Shown here one piece after another: positions 1-9,285 of a DNA stretch of 51,654 nucleotides. The stretch comes from Clostridiales bacterium mt11 (GTDB lineage Bacteria; Bacillota; Clostridia; Tissierellales; Tepidimicrobiaceae), in the NCBI GenBank assembly GCA_001282665.1, contig LN874946.1, positions 15,268-66,921 on the forward strand. Direction: 5' to 3'. A model generated the notes under the pieces. That model saw only the letters and a program-made list of their open reading frames with translations, did no database searches and was not told where the DNA came from. Positions within the stretch are counted from its first letter, which is position 1, and every line of letters starts with the position of its first letter. The position numbers and the translations under genes were made by a program.

Positions 1-174
1 GATTTATAAGAATGTATTAATGGTGAATTTAAAAAATATTTTAGATATTATGGACAAGCATTATTAGAAAATAATAGTTTATAGTTAATAAACAATAAAG
101 AAAAGAGAAATTGATTTTTACTTTTAATTTTTAGAAATTTCTTTGAAGTATAAAAATTCAGTTGGAGGATTTGT
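1..174. other. Upstream region with possible coding remnant
   Basis: No complete gene is visible. From base 10 to 84 one frame reads 24 codons ending in TAG and looks peptide-like, but it has no start codon and follows an in-frame TAA at 7-9. It could be the decayed tail of a gene lying to the left, or chance. The last 20 bases carry the ribosome binding site GGAGG for the ABC gene that starts at 175. Confidence 0.3.
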
Positions 175-1979
175 ATGGATGTTGTTAATAAAAAATATAA
201 AGTAATTGATTATATCATTATACCTTTTAAAATTGAACCTATGATAATTATATGTGAGATTATTTTGAGGATAATTAATTCATTAATTCCAAGTATTCTT
301 GTTATAGTAACATCAAAATTTATTAATACGGCTGGAGAAGTTTTAAAAAATGGGAATTTGTCTAAAATATATATTCCGTTAATGGGCGTTATATTCATTA
401 TAGCGCTTTCATGGGCAATAGAAACATTAAGTATAATCGTTAATATTAAAGTTAATTTGAAAATTAGCGAAGAAATTCACACAAGAATAGTAGAAAAAAG
501 AAATCGTTTAGCATATAAACATATTGAAAATGAGGATACATGGGAATTAATTAAAAGAGTAGGTAAGGATCCATCCGAACAAATAATAAATGGATTCGAA
601 AACTTATTAGAGATACTTGAATATATAATTAAAATAACTTCTCTTATTATGATAATTATTACACAAGTGTGGTGGGTAGCTTTAGTAATTTTAATAATCA
701 CTATACCACTTTTTAAATTATCATTTATGAGTGGAAAAGCTGAATATGATACACTTATAGATGTGAATAAGTATTCAAGAAGAGCAGATTATTTAAGTGA
801 AATTATTTCTTCAAGAGAATCCGTAGAAGAGAGAAGTTTATTTGGATATACTCCAGAGTTAGTAAAGAAGTGGCATAAGTGGTTTGAAATTGCACGAAAA
901 ATGGATTTTAAATCTGACAGACGCATTTTTATAAAGATGAAGACAGCAAGCATATTACAGCATTAATATCTATGAGTATTGCGTTAGTGTTGTTGATTTC
1001 TGTTTATAAAAACAACATGACTATTGGTATGTATATTAGTTTAGTTACAGCCTCTTTTAACTTGGTAGAACAAATGGCTTGGAATTTATCTAAAATCATG
1101 CAAAAGTATTCAAAAAATAAAATATATCTTAATGATTTATCAACATTTTCAAATTTAGAAGAGATTGAGGGTGCAGATTTACTGCCTAGTGTAAAAACAA
1201 GGCAAATACCTCTTGAAAGTATTGAGTTTAAAAATGTTTATTTTGCATATCCAGGAACAGATAGATACATTCTAAACGGTTTATCTATGAAGTTAGAAAA
1301 AGGGAAACAATATGCTTTTGTTGGGAAAAATGGAGCAGGAAAGACTACAATTACAAAATTACTCACTGGATTATATGATAATTATGAAGGAGATATATTA
1401 ATAAATGAGAAAAATATCAGAAGTTATAAATTAGAAGAAATTAAAGCTATGTTTTCTATAGTTTATCAGGATTTTGCAAGATATGATATATCACTTAAGG
1501 ATAATATTATTTTAGGCAGAGTCGAAGAAATTGAAAATGATGAAAAAAATGATATCTTAGTAAAAGATATACTATGTAATATAGAATTAAAAGATGACGT
1601 AGATAAACTGCCAAAAGGAATTAATACTATTTTAGGCAAGACAATAGAAGGAAGTGTCGATTTGTCAGGAGGACAATGGCAAAAGATAGCTATTGGAAGA
1701 TGTTTAGCAAGTAATGCACCAGTTTATATTTTAGATGAACCAACAGCTTCATTAGATCCAATTATGGAAAGTGAGATATATAAATTATTCGGAGATATAA
1801 GTAAAGGAAAATTAACAATTTTGATTACTCATAGATTAGGAGCGGCAAAGCTTGCAGATGAAATTTTAGTAGTTGATAATGGAATAATATCTGAATATGG
1901 TAAACACAATGATTTAGTTAATAAAAAAGGAATATACTCACATATGTTTGAGAGTCAGAGGAGCTGGTATAATGAATAA
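175..1979 (+). pseudogene. ABC exporter subunit A (TMD-NBD), frameshifted
   Basis: This is a half-transporter of the ABC exporter type, with an N-terminal membrane domain and a C-terminal ATPase. It is split in two frames: 175-966 carries most of the membrane domain, and the last membrane segments plus the ATPase continue from about 930 to 1979 in another frame. Adding one T to the T5 run at 926-930 joins them into about 600 codons, the same size as the partner gene. The ATPase has Walker A GKNGAGKTT, signature LSGGQWQK, Walker B VYILDEPTASLDP and the H-loop THRLG. The 3' end overlaps the next gene by 8 bases, so the two probably formed a heterodimer. The substrate is unknown; peptide or lipid export is usual for this family. 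The shift may be a sequencing error. Confidence 0.85.
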
Positions 1980-3765
1980 GGAAACAAATAACTTATCTAT
2001 ATGGAAAATGATTCATATATTGCTTCCTAAGGTAGTATCAGTTTCACCACTACTTTTTATATTTAATTCACTGCTTTTTGTTTTGGACAGAAGTTTTTTT
2101 GTAATATCTGTTTGGCGTATGCAGATATTATTTGATAGCGTAAATAATTTAGCTCAACATAAAGGTTCTTTAAAGTCTGCAATAATAGCATTAATCATAT
2201 ATGCTTTTGTAAAAATATTAGGACAAGTTATTAATGGGTTAGTAAATTTCAGTGCTGAAGCGTATGACCAAAAAGCATATGGAAAACTTTCATACACCAT
2301 AAATTTAAAGATGGGCAAATTGGATCCTATTAGTTTTGAAAATACTGATACTCTTGAGAAAATTAATAAATCTTACTCAGGAATAAGAGCATCGCTAGCA
2401 TTTGTAAATACAACCACAGATATAGTGTTTCAGTATATACCATATTTTGTGTTTATGGGTATTTACTTATTTAAATTAAATTCTAAATTAATAATTATAT
2501 TACCTGTAATATTTTTGCCTGTAATTATTACTTATTTTATACGTATACGAGTGTTTTCAAAATTAGAAGATCAGTCAGCTCCATTAAGAAGAAAAGCAGA
2601 CTATTATGAAAAGACGCTAGTAAGTAGAGAATATTTAAAAGAAACACGTATACTTGGAGCATCTACATATTTTATTAGACTATTCAAAGAAGCATTAAAC
2701 TCTTTAAATAATTTAAATTTCAAAGCAGATTTAAAAATTAACTTAATTGATATTGGTACGAGATTTTCATCGTTAATAGGTTATATTGCAGTTTTATGGA
2801 TATTATTTGGTTCATTAATAAGAAGGCAAATATCCATAGGTGCTTTTAGTGCTATTTTTGCTTCTATTGGAACTTTGTTTGGGGTAATGGAAGAAGTTAT
2901 GTATGGACGTATTGGAGAATATTCAAGAAATATTCCTAAGATGAAAAATTATCTTGAATTTTTAGAGCTTCCAGGAAGACAATCTTATGAAAAAGTTAAA
3001 AATAATACTTTTCATGGAGATATTGAATTAAAAAACGTAAGTTTTGCTTATCCAAATACAAATGTTAAAGCAGTAGAAAATATAAATCTAACAATAAAAA
3101 AAGGTGAGACAATTGCAATAGTTGGAGAAAATGGTTCTGGCAAGTCTACGTTAATTCGGTTGATTATAGGATTATATCTTCCACAAAGTGGAGAAGTATT
3201 TCATGATGGTAAATCTACTAAAGATGTATTGGCAGATAACTTATTTAATAATATATCTGGTATATTTCAGAACTATCAAAAATATCAACTATCATTATTA
3301 GATAATATTATAATAAGTGAATGGGATAATAATTCAAACCCAAATAAAGATGTAGATAGTATTATTGAACAGGCTAATATTGAAATAAATACTGATAAAT
3401 TTCCAGATAGATATAATACCATATTGTCTAGGGAATTTAATGGAGTAGATTTATCAATTGGAGAGTGGCAGCATATAGCCATTGCAAGAGGATTATATAG
3501 AGCACATGAATTGATAATTCTTGACGAACCAACTTCAGCAATCGACCCATTAGAAGAAACAAAAATATATGAAAAATTTAATAAAATTTCAAAAGATAAA
3601 ACTACATTTATTGTAACTCATCGGTTAGGATCTATTAAATTTGCAGATCGTATTTTACTTATGAAGAATGGAAGTATTATTGGAAGTGGCACTCATGATG
3701 AATTACTTCTTACATGTGAATTTTATAGAAATATGTGGGAATCTCAATCCCAATATTACAAATAA
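1972..3765 (+). CDS. ABC exporter subunit B (TMD-NBD), intact
   Basis: This 597-residue ABC half-transporter is the partner of the broken gene upstream. The first 330 residues hold several hydrophobic membrane segments, and the ATPase domain follows with Walker A GENGSGKST, a divergent signature LSIGEWQHIAIARG and Walker B LIILDEPTSAIDP. The signature loop lacks the second glycine (LSIGE instead of LSGGE/Q), suggesting asymmetric ATP sites as in many heterodimeric exporters. I chose the ATG at 1972 because GAGGAG lies 7-10 bases before it; an in-frame upstream GTG at 1948 has no such site. The product is an inner-membrane exporter with unknown cargo. If subunit A is truly broken, this protein is probably inactive. 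Confidence 0.85.
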   Translation: MNKETNNLSIWKMIHILLPKVVSVSPLLFIFNSLLFVLDRSFFVISVWRMQILFDSVNNLAQHKGSLKSAIIALIIYAFVKILGQVINGLVNFSAEAYDQKAYGKLSYTINLKMGKLDPISFENTDTLEKINKSYSGIRASLAFVNTTTDIVFQYIPYFVFMGIYLFKLNSKLIIILPVIFLPVIITYFIRIRVFSKLEDQSAPLRRKADYYEKTLVSREYLKETRILGASTYFIRLFKEALNSLNNLNFKADLKINLIDIGTRFSSLIGYIAVLWILFGSLIRRQISIGAFSAIFASIGTLFGVMEEVMYGRIGEYSRNIPKMKNYLEFLELPGRQSYEKVKNNTFHGDIELKNVSFAYPNTNVKAVENINLTIKKGETIAIVGENGSGKSTLIRLIIGLYLPQSGEVFHDGKSTKDVLADNLFNNISGIFQNYQKYQLSLLDNIIISEWDNNSNPNKDVDSIIEQANIEINTDKFPDRYNTILSREFNGVDLSIGEWQHIAIARGLYRAHELIILDEPTSAIDPLEETKIYEKFNKISKDKTTFIVTHRLGSIKFADRILLMKNGSIIGSGTHDELLLTCEFYRNMWESQSQYYK

Positions 3766-3886
3766 TAACTGCATTTATTATAGTATACCAGTCGGTTTTT
3801 AAAGAGGAAATAAATTTATTTATACAATCATCTTTATAATATCACTTCATTTTATTTTTATCATCCATTTTCTCTGATTATCAAAG

Positions 3887-3925
3887 TTTCTCCTAATTTA
3901 ATTGTAAAAATTAAATTAGGAGAAA
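3887..3925. terminator. Perfect 16-bp inverted repeat in a 315-bp gap
   Basis: Arms 3887-3902 and 3910-3925 pair perfectly around a 7-base loop. The stem is AT-rich at its centre, with CTCC/GGAG near its base. No long T-run follows on either strand, so it may be a weak bidirectional terminator for the ABC pair or a mobile-repeat end. I see no gene in the rest of the gap (3766-4080), only the GGGGGG ribosome binding site at its right end. Confidence 0.5.
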
Positions 3926-4080
3926 TAATAATTATCAATAGGCTTATTTATTTATGAAATTAGTCCCAATTAATGATTTTTAAATTATACTTTAAAATAA
4001 AGTGTATTAGTAATTTTAGCTTTAATATAATGGGTAAATCCTATATAATAATGAATAGAGAATCTAAAAGGGGGGGTATC

Positions 4081-4686
4081 ATGGAGGAAAAAATCAAATT
4101 AGCCGAGGCAAGTTTAAAACAAAATGGATTTCAAGTTAGAACCTTCGAAAATGTGGATGAGGCGAAAAAAGCATTATTAGAGGAGATTAAAAGTTCAGAA
4201 TCTATAGCATTGGGAGGTTCAATGACATTATATGATATGCAGATATATGAAGAATTTAAAGAAAGAGGTAATGAAATATATTGGCATTGGAAAATAGATG
4301 ACAAAAAGGATGAGCTAAATAGAGCTAAAAGTACAGATGTTTATATAACAAGCACTAATGCTTTGACTTTAGACGGAAAATTGGTTAATATGGACGGAAC
4401 AGGTAATAGAGTTTCATCTATGTTTTATGGACATAAAAGGGTATATATAGTAACTGGAAGGAACAAAATATGTAAAGACTACGATGCAGCTAGAGATAGG
4501 ATTAGAACAATAGCTGCACCTAAAAATGCACAAAGGCTAAATGTTAATACACCATGTAAATTTACAGGTAAATGTAGTGATTGTAATTCACCTGATAGAA
4601 TATGTAATGTAGAAGTAGTAATACACAAAAATATATCTGGAGAGAATATTAATATATTTTTAATAGATGAGAATTTAGGATATTAG
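4081..4686 (+). CDS. LUD-domain (LutC/DUF162-like) protein
   Basis: The protein has 201 residues and resembles the LUD domain family (lactate utilisation LutB/LutC-type, formerly DUF162). Family features visible are the ALGGSMTLYDM segment near residue 45, TSTNALTLDGKLVNMDGTGN in the middle, and a C-terminal cysteine cluster CKFTGKCSDCNSPDRIC. That spacing could bind an Fe-S cluster or metal. The family is poorly characterised when it stands alone, and there is no lutA or lutB nearby, so a role in lactate oxidation should not be assumed. The ATG at 4081 was chosen because a run of G (4073-4079) gives a strong ribosome binding site. It is 19 bases from the desulfurase gene downstream and may be co-transcribed. 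Confidence 0.8.
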   Translation: MEEKIKLAEASLKQNGFQVRTFENVDEAKKALLEEIKSSESIALGGSMTLYDMQIYEEFKERGNEIYWHWKIDDKKDELNRAKSTDVYITSTNALTLDGKLVNMDGTGNRVSSMFYGHKRVYIVTGRNKICKDYDAARDRIRTIAAPKNAQRLNVNTPCKFTGKCSDCNSPDRICNVEVVIHKNISGENINIFLIDENLGY

Positions 4687-4705
4687 AATTAGATGGGGTG
4701 ATGTT

Positions 4706-5863
4706 TTGGAAATATATTTAGATAATTGCTCTACTACTAAACCCAGGGAAGAGGTTATTGAAAAGATGATTCATGCCTTAAGAGAAGACTATGGTAATCC
4801 TTCTTCCCTTCATAGATTAGGTTTTAATATAGAAAAAAAGGTAGACCAAGTAAGAGAAGATATAGCAAAGCTTATAAGAGTAAGTAAAAATGAAATATAC
4901 TTCACATCTGGAGGCACTGAAAGTAATAATTTAGCTATTCAAAGCATAGTAAACAAATATAATAGATTAGGGCAACATATAATTACAACGGGAGTTGAAC
5001 ACCCCTCTGTATTAAATGTTATGAGATATTATGAGCAGCAAGGATTTGATGTTACCTATTTAAAAATAGATAAGAATGGTATTATTTCACTAGATGAGTT
5101 GAGGAAAAGCATTAGAGATGATACTATACTTATATCCGTTATGCAGGTAAATAATGAGATAGGAAGTATACAGCCTACTTGGGAAATAAAAAAGATTTTA
5201 AATGAAAAAAAATCAAAAGCTCTCATACATGTAGATGGAGTCCAAGCTTTCGGTAAGATTCCTTTAGATATTAGCAATTGGGGTATAGATACTTTTTCTT
5301 TTAGCGGTCACAAGGTATATGGTCCTAAAGGGATAGGGGGACTATATATAAACAAAGATTTAAAATTAAATCCAATAGTATTTGGAGGAAATCAAGAAAA
5401 GGGAATACGTTCAGGTACAGAAAATGTACCAGGAATAATAGGATTAGGTAAAGCTGTTCAAATTTTAGATAAAAATTTTGATAAAGAAAGAGAACATGTT
5501 AAAGGGATAAAAATATATTTAGCAAATAGATTAAAAGAAGAAATAGATGATATTCGAATCAATAGTCCTTTGGATGATAATGGTTCACCTTATGTATTAA
5601 ATGTTTCTTTTGGACATGTAAGAGGTGAGGTTTTACTCCATTACTTAGAAGATAAAGGTATATATGTATCTACTGGCTCAGCTTGTTCATCTAAAGGACA
5701 TGGACAAAGCCATGTACTTTTAGCATTGGGATTATCTAAATCGGAAATAGAAGGGGCTATAAGATTTTGTTTTTCTTATGAAAACACGAAAGATGATATA
5801 GATTATACTATAGAAATACTTAAAAATTCAGTTGAAGAAATTAGACAAATAACTATGAGGTGA
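4706..5863 (+). CDS. Cysteine desulfurase (NifS/IscS family)
   Basis: This 385-residue PLP enzyme removes sulfur from cysteine as a protein-bound persulfide and releases alanine. Visible features are the N-terminal LDNCSTTKP, the PLP-lysine region FSFSGHKVYGPKGIGG, and the active-site cysteine loop STGSACSSKGHG. The start is TTG at 4706, preceded by GGGGTGATG; no in-frame ATG fits better. The gene overlaps or abuts thiI, the conserved NifZ-ThiI arrangement of Gram-positive bacteria. Its most likely job is to load sulfur on ThiI for tRNA 4-thiouridine rather than general Fe-S assembly. That assignment is inferred from the neighbourhood. Confidence 0.92.
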   Translation: MEIYLDNCSTTKPREEVIEKMIHALREDYGNPSSLHRLGFNIEKKVDQVREDIAKLIRVSKNEIYFTSGGTESNNLAIQSIVNKYNRLGQHIITTGVEHPSVLNVMRYYEQQGFDVTYLKIDKNGIISLDELRKSIRDDTILISVMQVNNEIGSIQPTWEIKKILNEKKSKALIHVDGVQAFGKIPLDISNWGIDTFSFSGHKVYGPKGIGGLYINKDLKLNPIVFGGNQEKGIRSGTENVPGIIGLGKAVQILDKNFDKEREHVKGIKIYLANRLKEEIDDIRINSPLDDNGSPYVLNVSFGHVRGEVLLHYLEDKGIYVSTGSACSSKGHGQSHVLLALGLSKSEIEGAIRFCFSYENTKDDIDYTIEILKNSVEEIRQITMR

Positions 5864-5868
5864 TGAAA

Positions 5869-7035
5869 GTGGATAAAGTCCTTAGCGTTAGCCTAGGAGA
5901 AATAGCATTAAAAGGGTTAAACAGAAAATATTTTGAAGATAAACTGATATCAAGAATGAGAAGAGCTATAGGTAATTTAGAATACGATAAGATATATAAA
6001 GAACAGGGAAAAATATATATAGAAACACCAGAGGAAAACCATGATAAAATAATTAATAGCTTAAAGAAGGTATTTGGTCTTGTATATATTAGCTCTTGTG
6101 TAAGAGTTGAAAAAGATATAAAAAATATTGAAGAAGCTTCTATAGAAATAATGAAAGAAAAATTACTAAAGGATTCTGTCAAAACATTTAAAGTAAAGAC
6201 TAATAGAGTTGATAAATCCTTTCCAATTCAATCGCCAGAGGTATCTAAGCGTATAGGAGGAGTAATACTAGACCATTTTAATGATCTAGAGGTCGATATT
6301 CATAATCCCGAAACATATCTATATATAGATATTAAAGAGAATTGTTATATATATACAGAAAGGATAAAAGGTTATGGAGGACTACCTATAGGTACAAATG
6401 GTAAAGGGCTTTTATTGCTATCTGGTGGAATTGACAGTCCCGTAGCAGGGTTTTTAATGGCAAAAAGAGGAGTTGAAATCAGCGGAATTCACTTTCATAG
6501 TTATCCTTTTACTAGTGAAAGAGCAGAAGAAAAAGTTAAAGATTTAGCAAAGATATTAACTCTATATACTGGAAGGATAAAGCTATATAGCGTTAATATC
6601 TTAGAGATTCAAAAAGAGCTAAATGCTAAATGTCCAGAAGATGAAATGACAATACTATCTCGTAGATTTATGATGAGAATAGCGGAAAGGGTAGCTTTAG
6701 AAAATGATATAGATGCATTAATAACAGGAGAGAATTTAGGGCAAGTTGCCTCTCAAACTATGAATGGAATATCAGTTATAAATGCAGCAGTGGATAAACC
6801 AATTTTAAGACCCTTAATAGGATTTGATAAGGTAGAAATCATCGATATAGCAAAGGATATAGATACATATGAGACGTCTATACTCCCTTTTGAGGATTGC
6901 TGTACTGTATTCTTACCTAAACATCCTGTAACTAGACCAAAATTGAAGGATATTGAAGAATCAGAAAAAAATATAGATGTAGAAATATTGGTCGAAAGAG
7001 CAATAGAAAATATGAAAATTTACTATATTGAATAA
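5869..7035 (+). CDS. thiI: tRNA 4-thiouridine synthetase ThiI
   Basis: ThiI adenylates uridine 8 of tRNA and inserts sulfur passed on from the desulfurase encoded just upstream. The N-terminal part (about residues 1-165) fits the ferredoxin-like/THUMP region with the typical SLGEIALKGLNRKYFE. The PP-loop LLLLSGGIDSPVAGF binds ATP, and a Cys pair lies in PFEDCCTVFLPKHP. It is about 388 residues and has no rhodanese domain, as usual outside proteobacteria. Three starts are possible: GTG 5860, ATG 5863 and GTG 5869. I prefer 5869 because AGGTG at 5858-5862 is well spaced from it. It is translationally coupled to the desulfurase gene. Confidence 0.93.
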   Translation: MDKVLSVSLGEIALKGLNRKYFEDKLISRMRRAIGNLEYDKIYKEQGKIYIETPEENHDKIINSLKKVFGLVYISSCVRVEKDIKNIEEASIEIMKEKLLKDSVKTFKVKTNRVDKSFPIQSPEVSKRIGGVILDHFNDLEVDIHNPETYLYIDIKENCYIYTERIKGYGGLPIGTNGKGLLLLSGGIDSPVAGFLMAKRGVEISGIHFHSYPFTSERAEEKVKDLAKILTLYTGRIKLYSVNILEIQKELNAKCPEDEMTILSRRFMMRIAERVALENDIDALITGENLGQVASQTMNGISVINAAVDKPILRPLIGFDKVEIIDIAKDIDTYETSILPFEDCCTVFLPKHPVTRPKLKDIEESEKNIDVEILVERAIENMKIYYIE

Positions 7036-7070
7036 GACGATAAATAAATGGGAAAATTTGATATTTTATA

Positions 7071-7098
7071 TTGACATTGATGTCGGGTATGATAATAT
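7071..7098 (+). promoter_or_regulatory. Promoter with inverted repeat for the TetR gene
   Basis: TTGACA at 7071-7076 and TAATAT at 7093-7098 are 16 bases apart. The 12-base inverted repeat GACATTGATGTC (7073-7084) overlaps the -35 box and spacer. It is a plausible operator for the TetR repressor encoded 60 bases downstream, implying autoregulation. The promoter call is by eye only. Confidence 0.6.
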
Positions 7099-7145
7099 AT
7101 ATTAAGGGCAATATTTAGTTGAGTTGAAAGGAGGATAGAGACAAG

Positions 7146-7733
7146 TTGCCTAAAATTGTAGACTATGAATCTAAAAAACAAGAGATAATTGAAAAATCAA
7201 AAGTCGTTTTTGCAAAACGAGGATACTATAATACGAATATCTCTCATATATCGGAAAAGTGTGGAATGGGAAGGACTACTATTTATCAATATTTTAAAAA
7301 TAAAGATGAAATATTCTATCATACGGTAGGTAGTTCATTAGAAGACATACAAACTCAGATAGAGGTTATTACTACAGATGATAAATTAACGTATACAGAA
7401 AAGATTAAAGAAATAATTCGACAACTAACCAATGAACAGAAAAACAGTAATGCTTTTATATTGTTGCTAGAAATTTGGTTCATATTAAAAAGGGAGAAGA
7501 ATGAAACTCTAGAGAACTTAAAAACATATACTCAAAGATTAAAAGAAACGATTGAGAATTTAATAAAAGAAGCGATAAATGCAAAAGAAATTAAACCAAT
7601 AGATAGCAGATCTTTAGCTGAAACAATCTATACTTTTATTGAGACATTTACACTTCAGAGAACCTCTACCAATTTAGACACAGAAGTTAAAACAGAATCA
7701 CTTAATTTATTGATTGATGGTTTAAAAGCTTAA
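7146..7733 (+). CDS. TetR-family regulator
   Basis: The 195-residue protein begins with a TetR-type DNA-binding domain: the helix-turn-helix reads HISEKCGMGRTTIYQYFKNK at about residues 32-51. The C-terminal 130 residues form the variable helical ligand-binding domain. The start is TTG at 7146, with GGAGG about 11 bases upstream. An inverted repeat sits in its promoter, and the radical SAM gene starts 17 bases after its stop, so the two form an operon. The regulator probably represses itself and the enzyme until an unknown ligand binds. Confidence 0.9.
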   Translation: MPKIVDYESKKQEIIEKSKVVFAKRGYYNTNISHISEKCGMGRTTIYQYFKNKDEIFYHTVGSSLEDIQTQIEVITTDDKLTYTEKIKEIIRQLTNEQKNSNAFILLLEIWFILKREKNETLENLKTYTQRLKETIENLIKEAINAKEIKPIDSRSLAETIYTFIETFTLQRTSTNLDTEVKTESLNLLIDGLKA

Positions 7734-7750
7734 TGTAAGGGGGAATTATA

Positions 7751-9130
7751 ATGGCAAGTGTAAAACAACTTATTAGTACTAAGGTCATGAATGAAGGGCT
7801 TAAGTATATGGAAAAAAATCCTATGGAGAATATGCCTAAATTGTTAGATTGGGGCGAAAAACTTATTACTAGAGAAAACCATAAAGGATTTCTTCGTAAA
7901 TTTAGAGAAGTAGTGGATGATCCAAGCTGCAACTGGTATCAATTAATAGAAAGATATTTTGATGAACTATCACCAGCAGCAAGACAAAAATTTATGATAA
8001 ACTATATGGTTAACTCTGGAATCGTAGGTATACCAATCCAAGATAAGATGAAGAAAAAATATAACTGTAATGTACCTTGGGCTATATTAATTGACCCTAC
8101 ATCTGCTTGTAACTTGAAGTGTACTGGATGTTGGGCAGCAGAATATGATAAGACTGATTCTTTAAGTTATGATTTGTTAGATAGGGTTATTAGAGAAGGT
8201 AAGGAACTTGGAATATATATGTATATATTCTCAGGTGGAGAGCCACTAGTAAGAAAGAATGATTTAATAAAATTAGCAGAAGAACATAGCGATTGTTCCT
8301 TCTTATCCTTTACAAATGCAACTTTAGTAGATGAAGGGTTTGCAAAGAAATTAGGAGAGCTAGGAAACTTTGGATTAGCTATCAGTGTAGAGGGTTTTGA
8401 AGAAGCAACCGACATGAGAAGAGGAGAAGGTACTTATAAAAAAGTTATGGAAGCTATGGATTTATTAAAGAAAGAAGGAGTAATCTTTGGTTTCTCAACT
8501 TGTTATCATAGATACAACACTGACTCTGTAGCGACAGAAGAATACTTAGACTTTTTAATAGATAAAGGTTGTATGTTTGGATGGTATTTTACTTATATGC
8601 CAATAGGAAAGGATGCAGTAACTGATTTAATTGCAACACCAGAACAAAGAAAATATATGTATCATCAAATAAGAGACTTAAGGCTTAAAAAACCAATATT
8701 TATCTTGGATTTCTGGAATGATGGAGAATATGTTGATGGATGTATTGCTGGTGGAAGAAGATACCTTCATATCAATGCTAGTGGAGATGTAGAACCTTGT
8801 GCTTTTGTGCATTATTCTAATGTTAATATAAAAGATGTTAGCCTAATTGAAGCTCTACAATCACCATTATTTATGCAGTATAAGCAAAACCAACCATTTA
8901 ATCATAATCACTTAAGACCATGTCCAGTTTTAGATAACCCTGAAAAGATAAAAGACATGGTAGAAAAGTCAGGTGCGCACTCAACACAACCAATAGATAG
9001 GGAAGATGTAGAAGATTTAACAGCTAAGACCATAGAGCCTGCTAAAAATTGGGCACCAGTAGCGGATGAATTATGGAAAGAAACATTAGAGAGAAAAGAG
9101 AAAAAGCTTGCAGAAGCTACAGATAAATAA
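7751..9130 (+). CDS. Radical SAM protein of unknown substrate
   Basis: This 459-residue enzyme has the radical SAM cluster motif C120-x3-C124-x2-C127 in TSACNLKCTGCW, followed by the SAM-binding FSGGEPL. The C-terminal half has further cysteines in DGCIAGGRRYLHINASGD, VEPCAF and RPCPVL, consistent with a SPASM-like auxiliary cluster domain. The 110-residue N-terminal helical extension is unusual compared with short radical SAM proteins. It has no signal peptide and should be cytoplasmic. The only partner is the TetR gene upstream; there is no precursor-peptide gene and no pathway genes. I do not recognise the reaction. A strong terminator follows. Confidence 0.88.
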   Translation: MASVKQLISTKVMNEGLKYMEKNPMENMPKLLDWGEKLITRENHKGFLRKFREVVDDPSCNWYQLIERYFDELSPAARQKFMINYMVNSGIVGIPIQDKMKKKYNCNVPWAILIDPTSACNLKCTGCWAAEYDKTDSLSYDLLDRVIREGKELGIYMYIFSGGEPLVRKNDLIKLAEEHSDCSFLSFTNATLVDEGFAKKLGELGNFGLAISVEGFEEATDMRRGEGTYKKVMEAMDLLKKEGVIFGFSTCYHRYNTDSVATEEYLDFLIDKGCMFGWYFTYMPIGKDAVTDLIATPEQRKYMYHQIRDLRLKKPIFILDFWNDGEYVDGCIAGGRRYLHINASGDVEPCAFVHYSNVNIKDVSLIEALQSPLFMQYKQNQPFNHNHLRPCPVLDNPEKIKDMVEKSGAHSTQPIDREDVEDLTAKTIEPAKNWAPVADELWKETLERKEKKLAEATDK

Positions 9131-9135
9131 TAAAT

Positions 9136-9164
9136 AAAAAAAGCTGGATATCCAGCTTTTTTTT
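9136..9164. terminator. Bidirectional rho-independent terminator
   Basis: The palindrome AGCTGGATATCCAGCT (9142-9157) is flanked by an A-run on the left and eight T on the right. It ends the TetR-radical SAM operon and would also work on the opposite strand. Confidence 0.9.
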
Positions 9165-9183
9165 ATTTGCGTAAATTTGTTGA

Positions 9184-9285
9184 ATGGTATATTATAAATA
9201 TGATTATTCTGAAGGTATATTATTAGGATTTAATGAGATAATCAAAGAAATAGAGGTAAACGGTAAGGGAAGGATGATTAAATGA
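9184..9285 (+). CDS. Possible short upstream ORF coupled to the metal-binding lipoprotein
   Basis: A 33-codon frame starts at ATG 9184 and ends in TGA overlapping the ATG of the next gene (ATGA). The peptide is charged at its end (KEIEVNGKGRMIK) and reads like coding sequence. It has no recognisable ribosome binding site and starts only 20 bases after a terminator. It could be a translated leader, the tail of a deleted gene, or chance. Confidence 0.25.
   Translation: MVYYKYDYSEGILLGFNEIIKEIEVNGKGRMIK

Noticed and set aside
926..972. Programmed frameshifting in the ABC exporter gene
   Set aside because: T5 followed by no evident stimulatory stem; the partner subunit is one continuous frame, so a plain indel is more likely.
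3285..3482. Minus-strand open frame inside the ABC gene
   Set aside because: It lies opposite an intact, motif-rich gene and has no ribosome binding site; same for many other opposite-strand frames such as 40130-40558 and 15674-16048.
7751..9130. Radical SAM gene as a ribosomal-peptide maturase
   Set aside because: No precursor-peptide ORF was seen beside it between 7036 and 9281; the short frame at 9184 is separated by a strong terminator.
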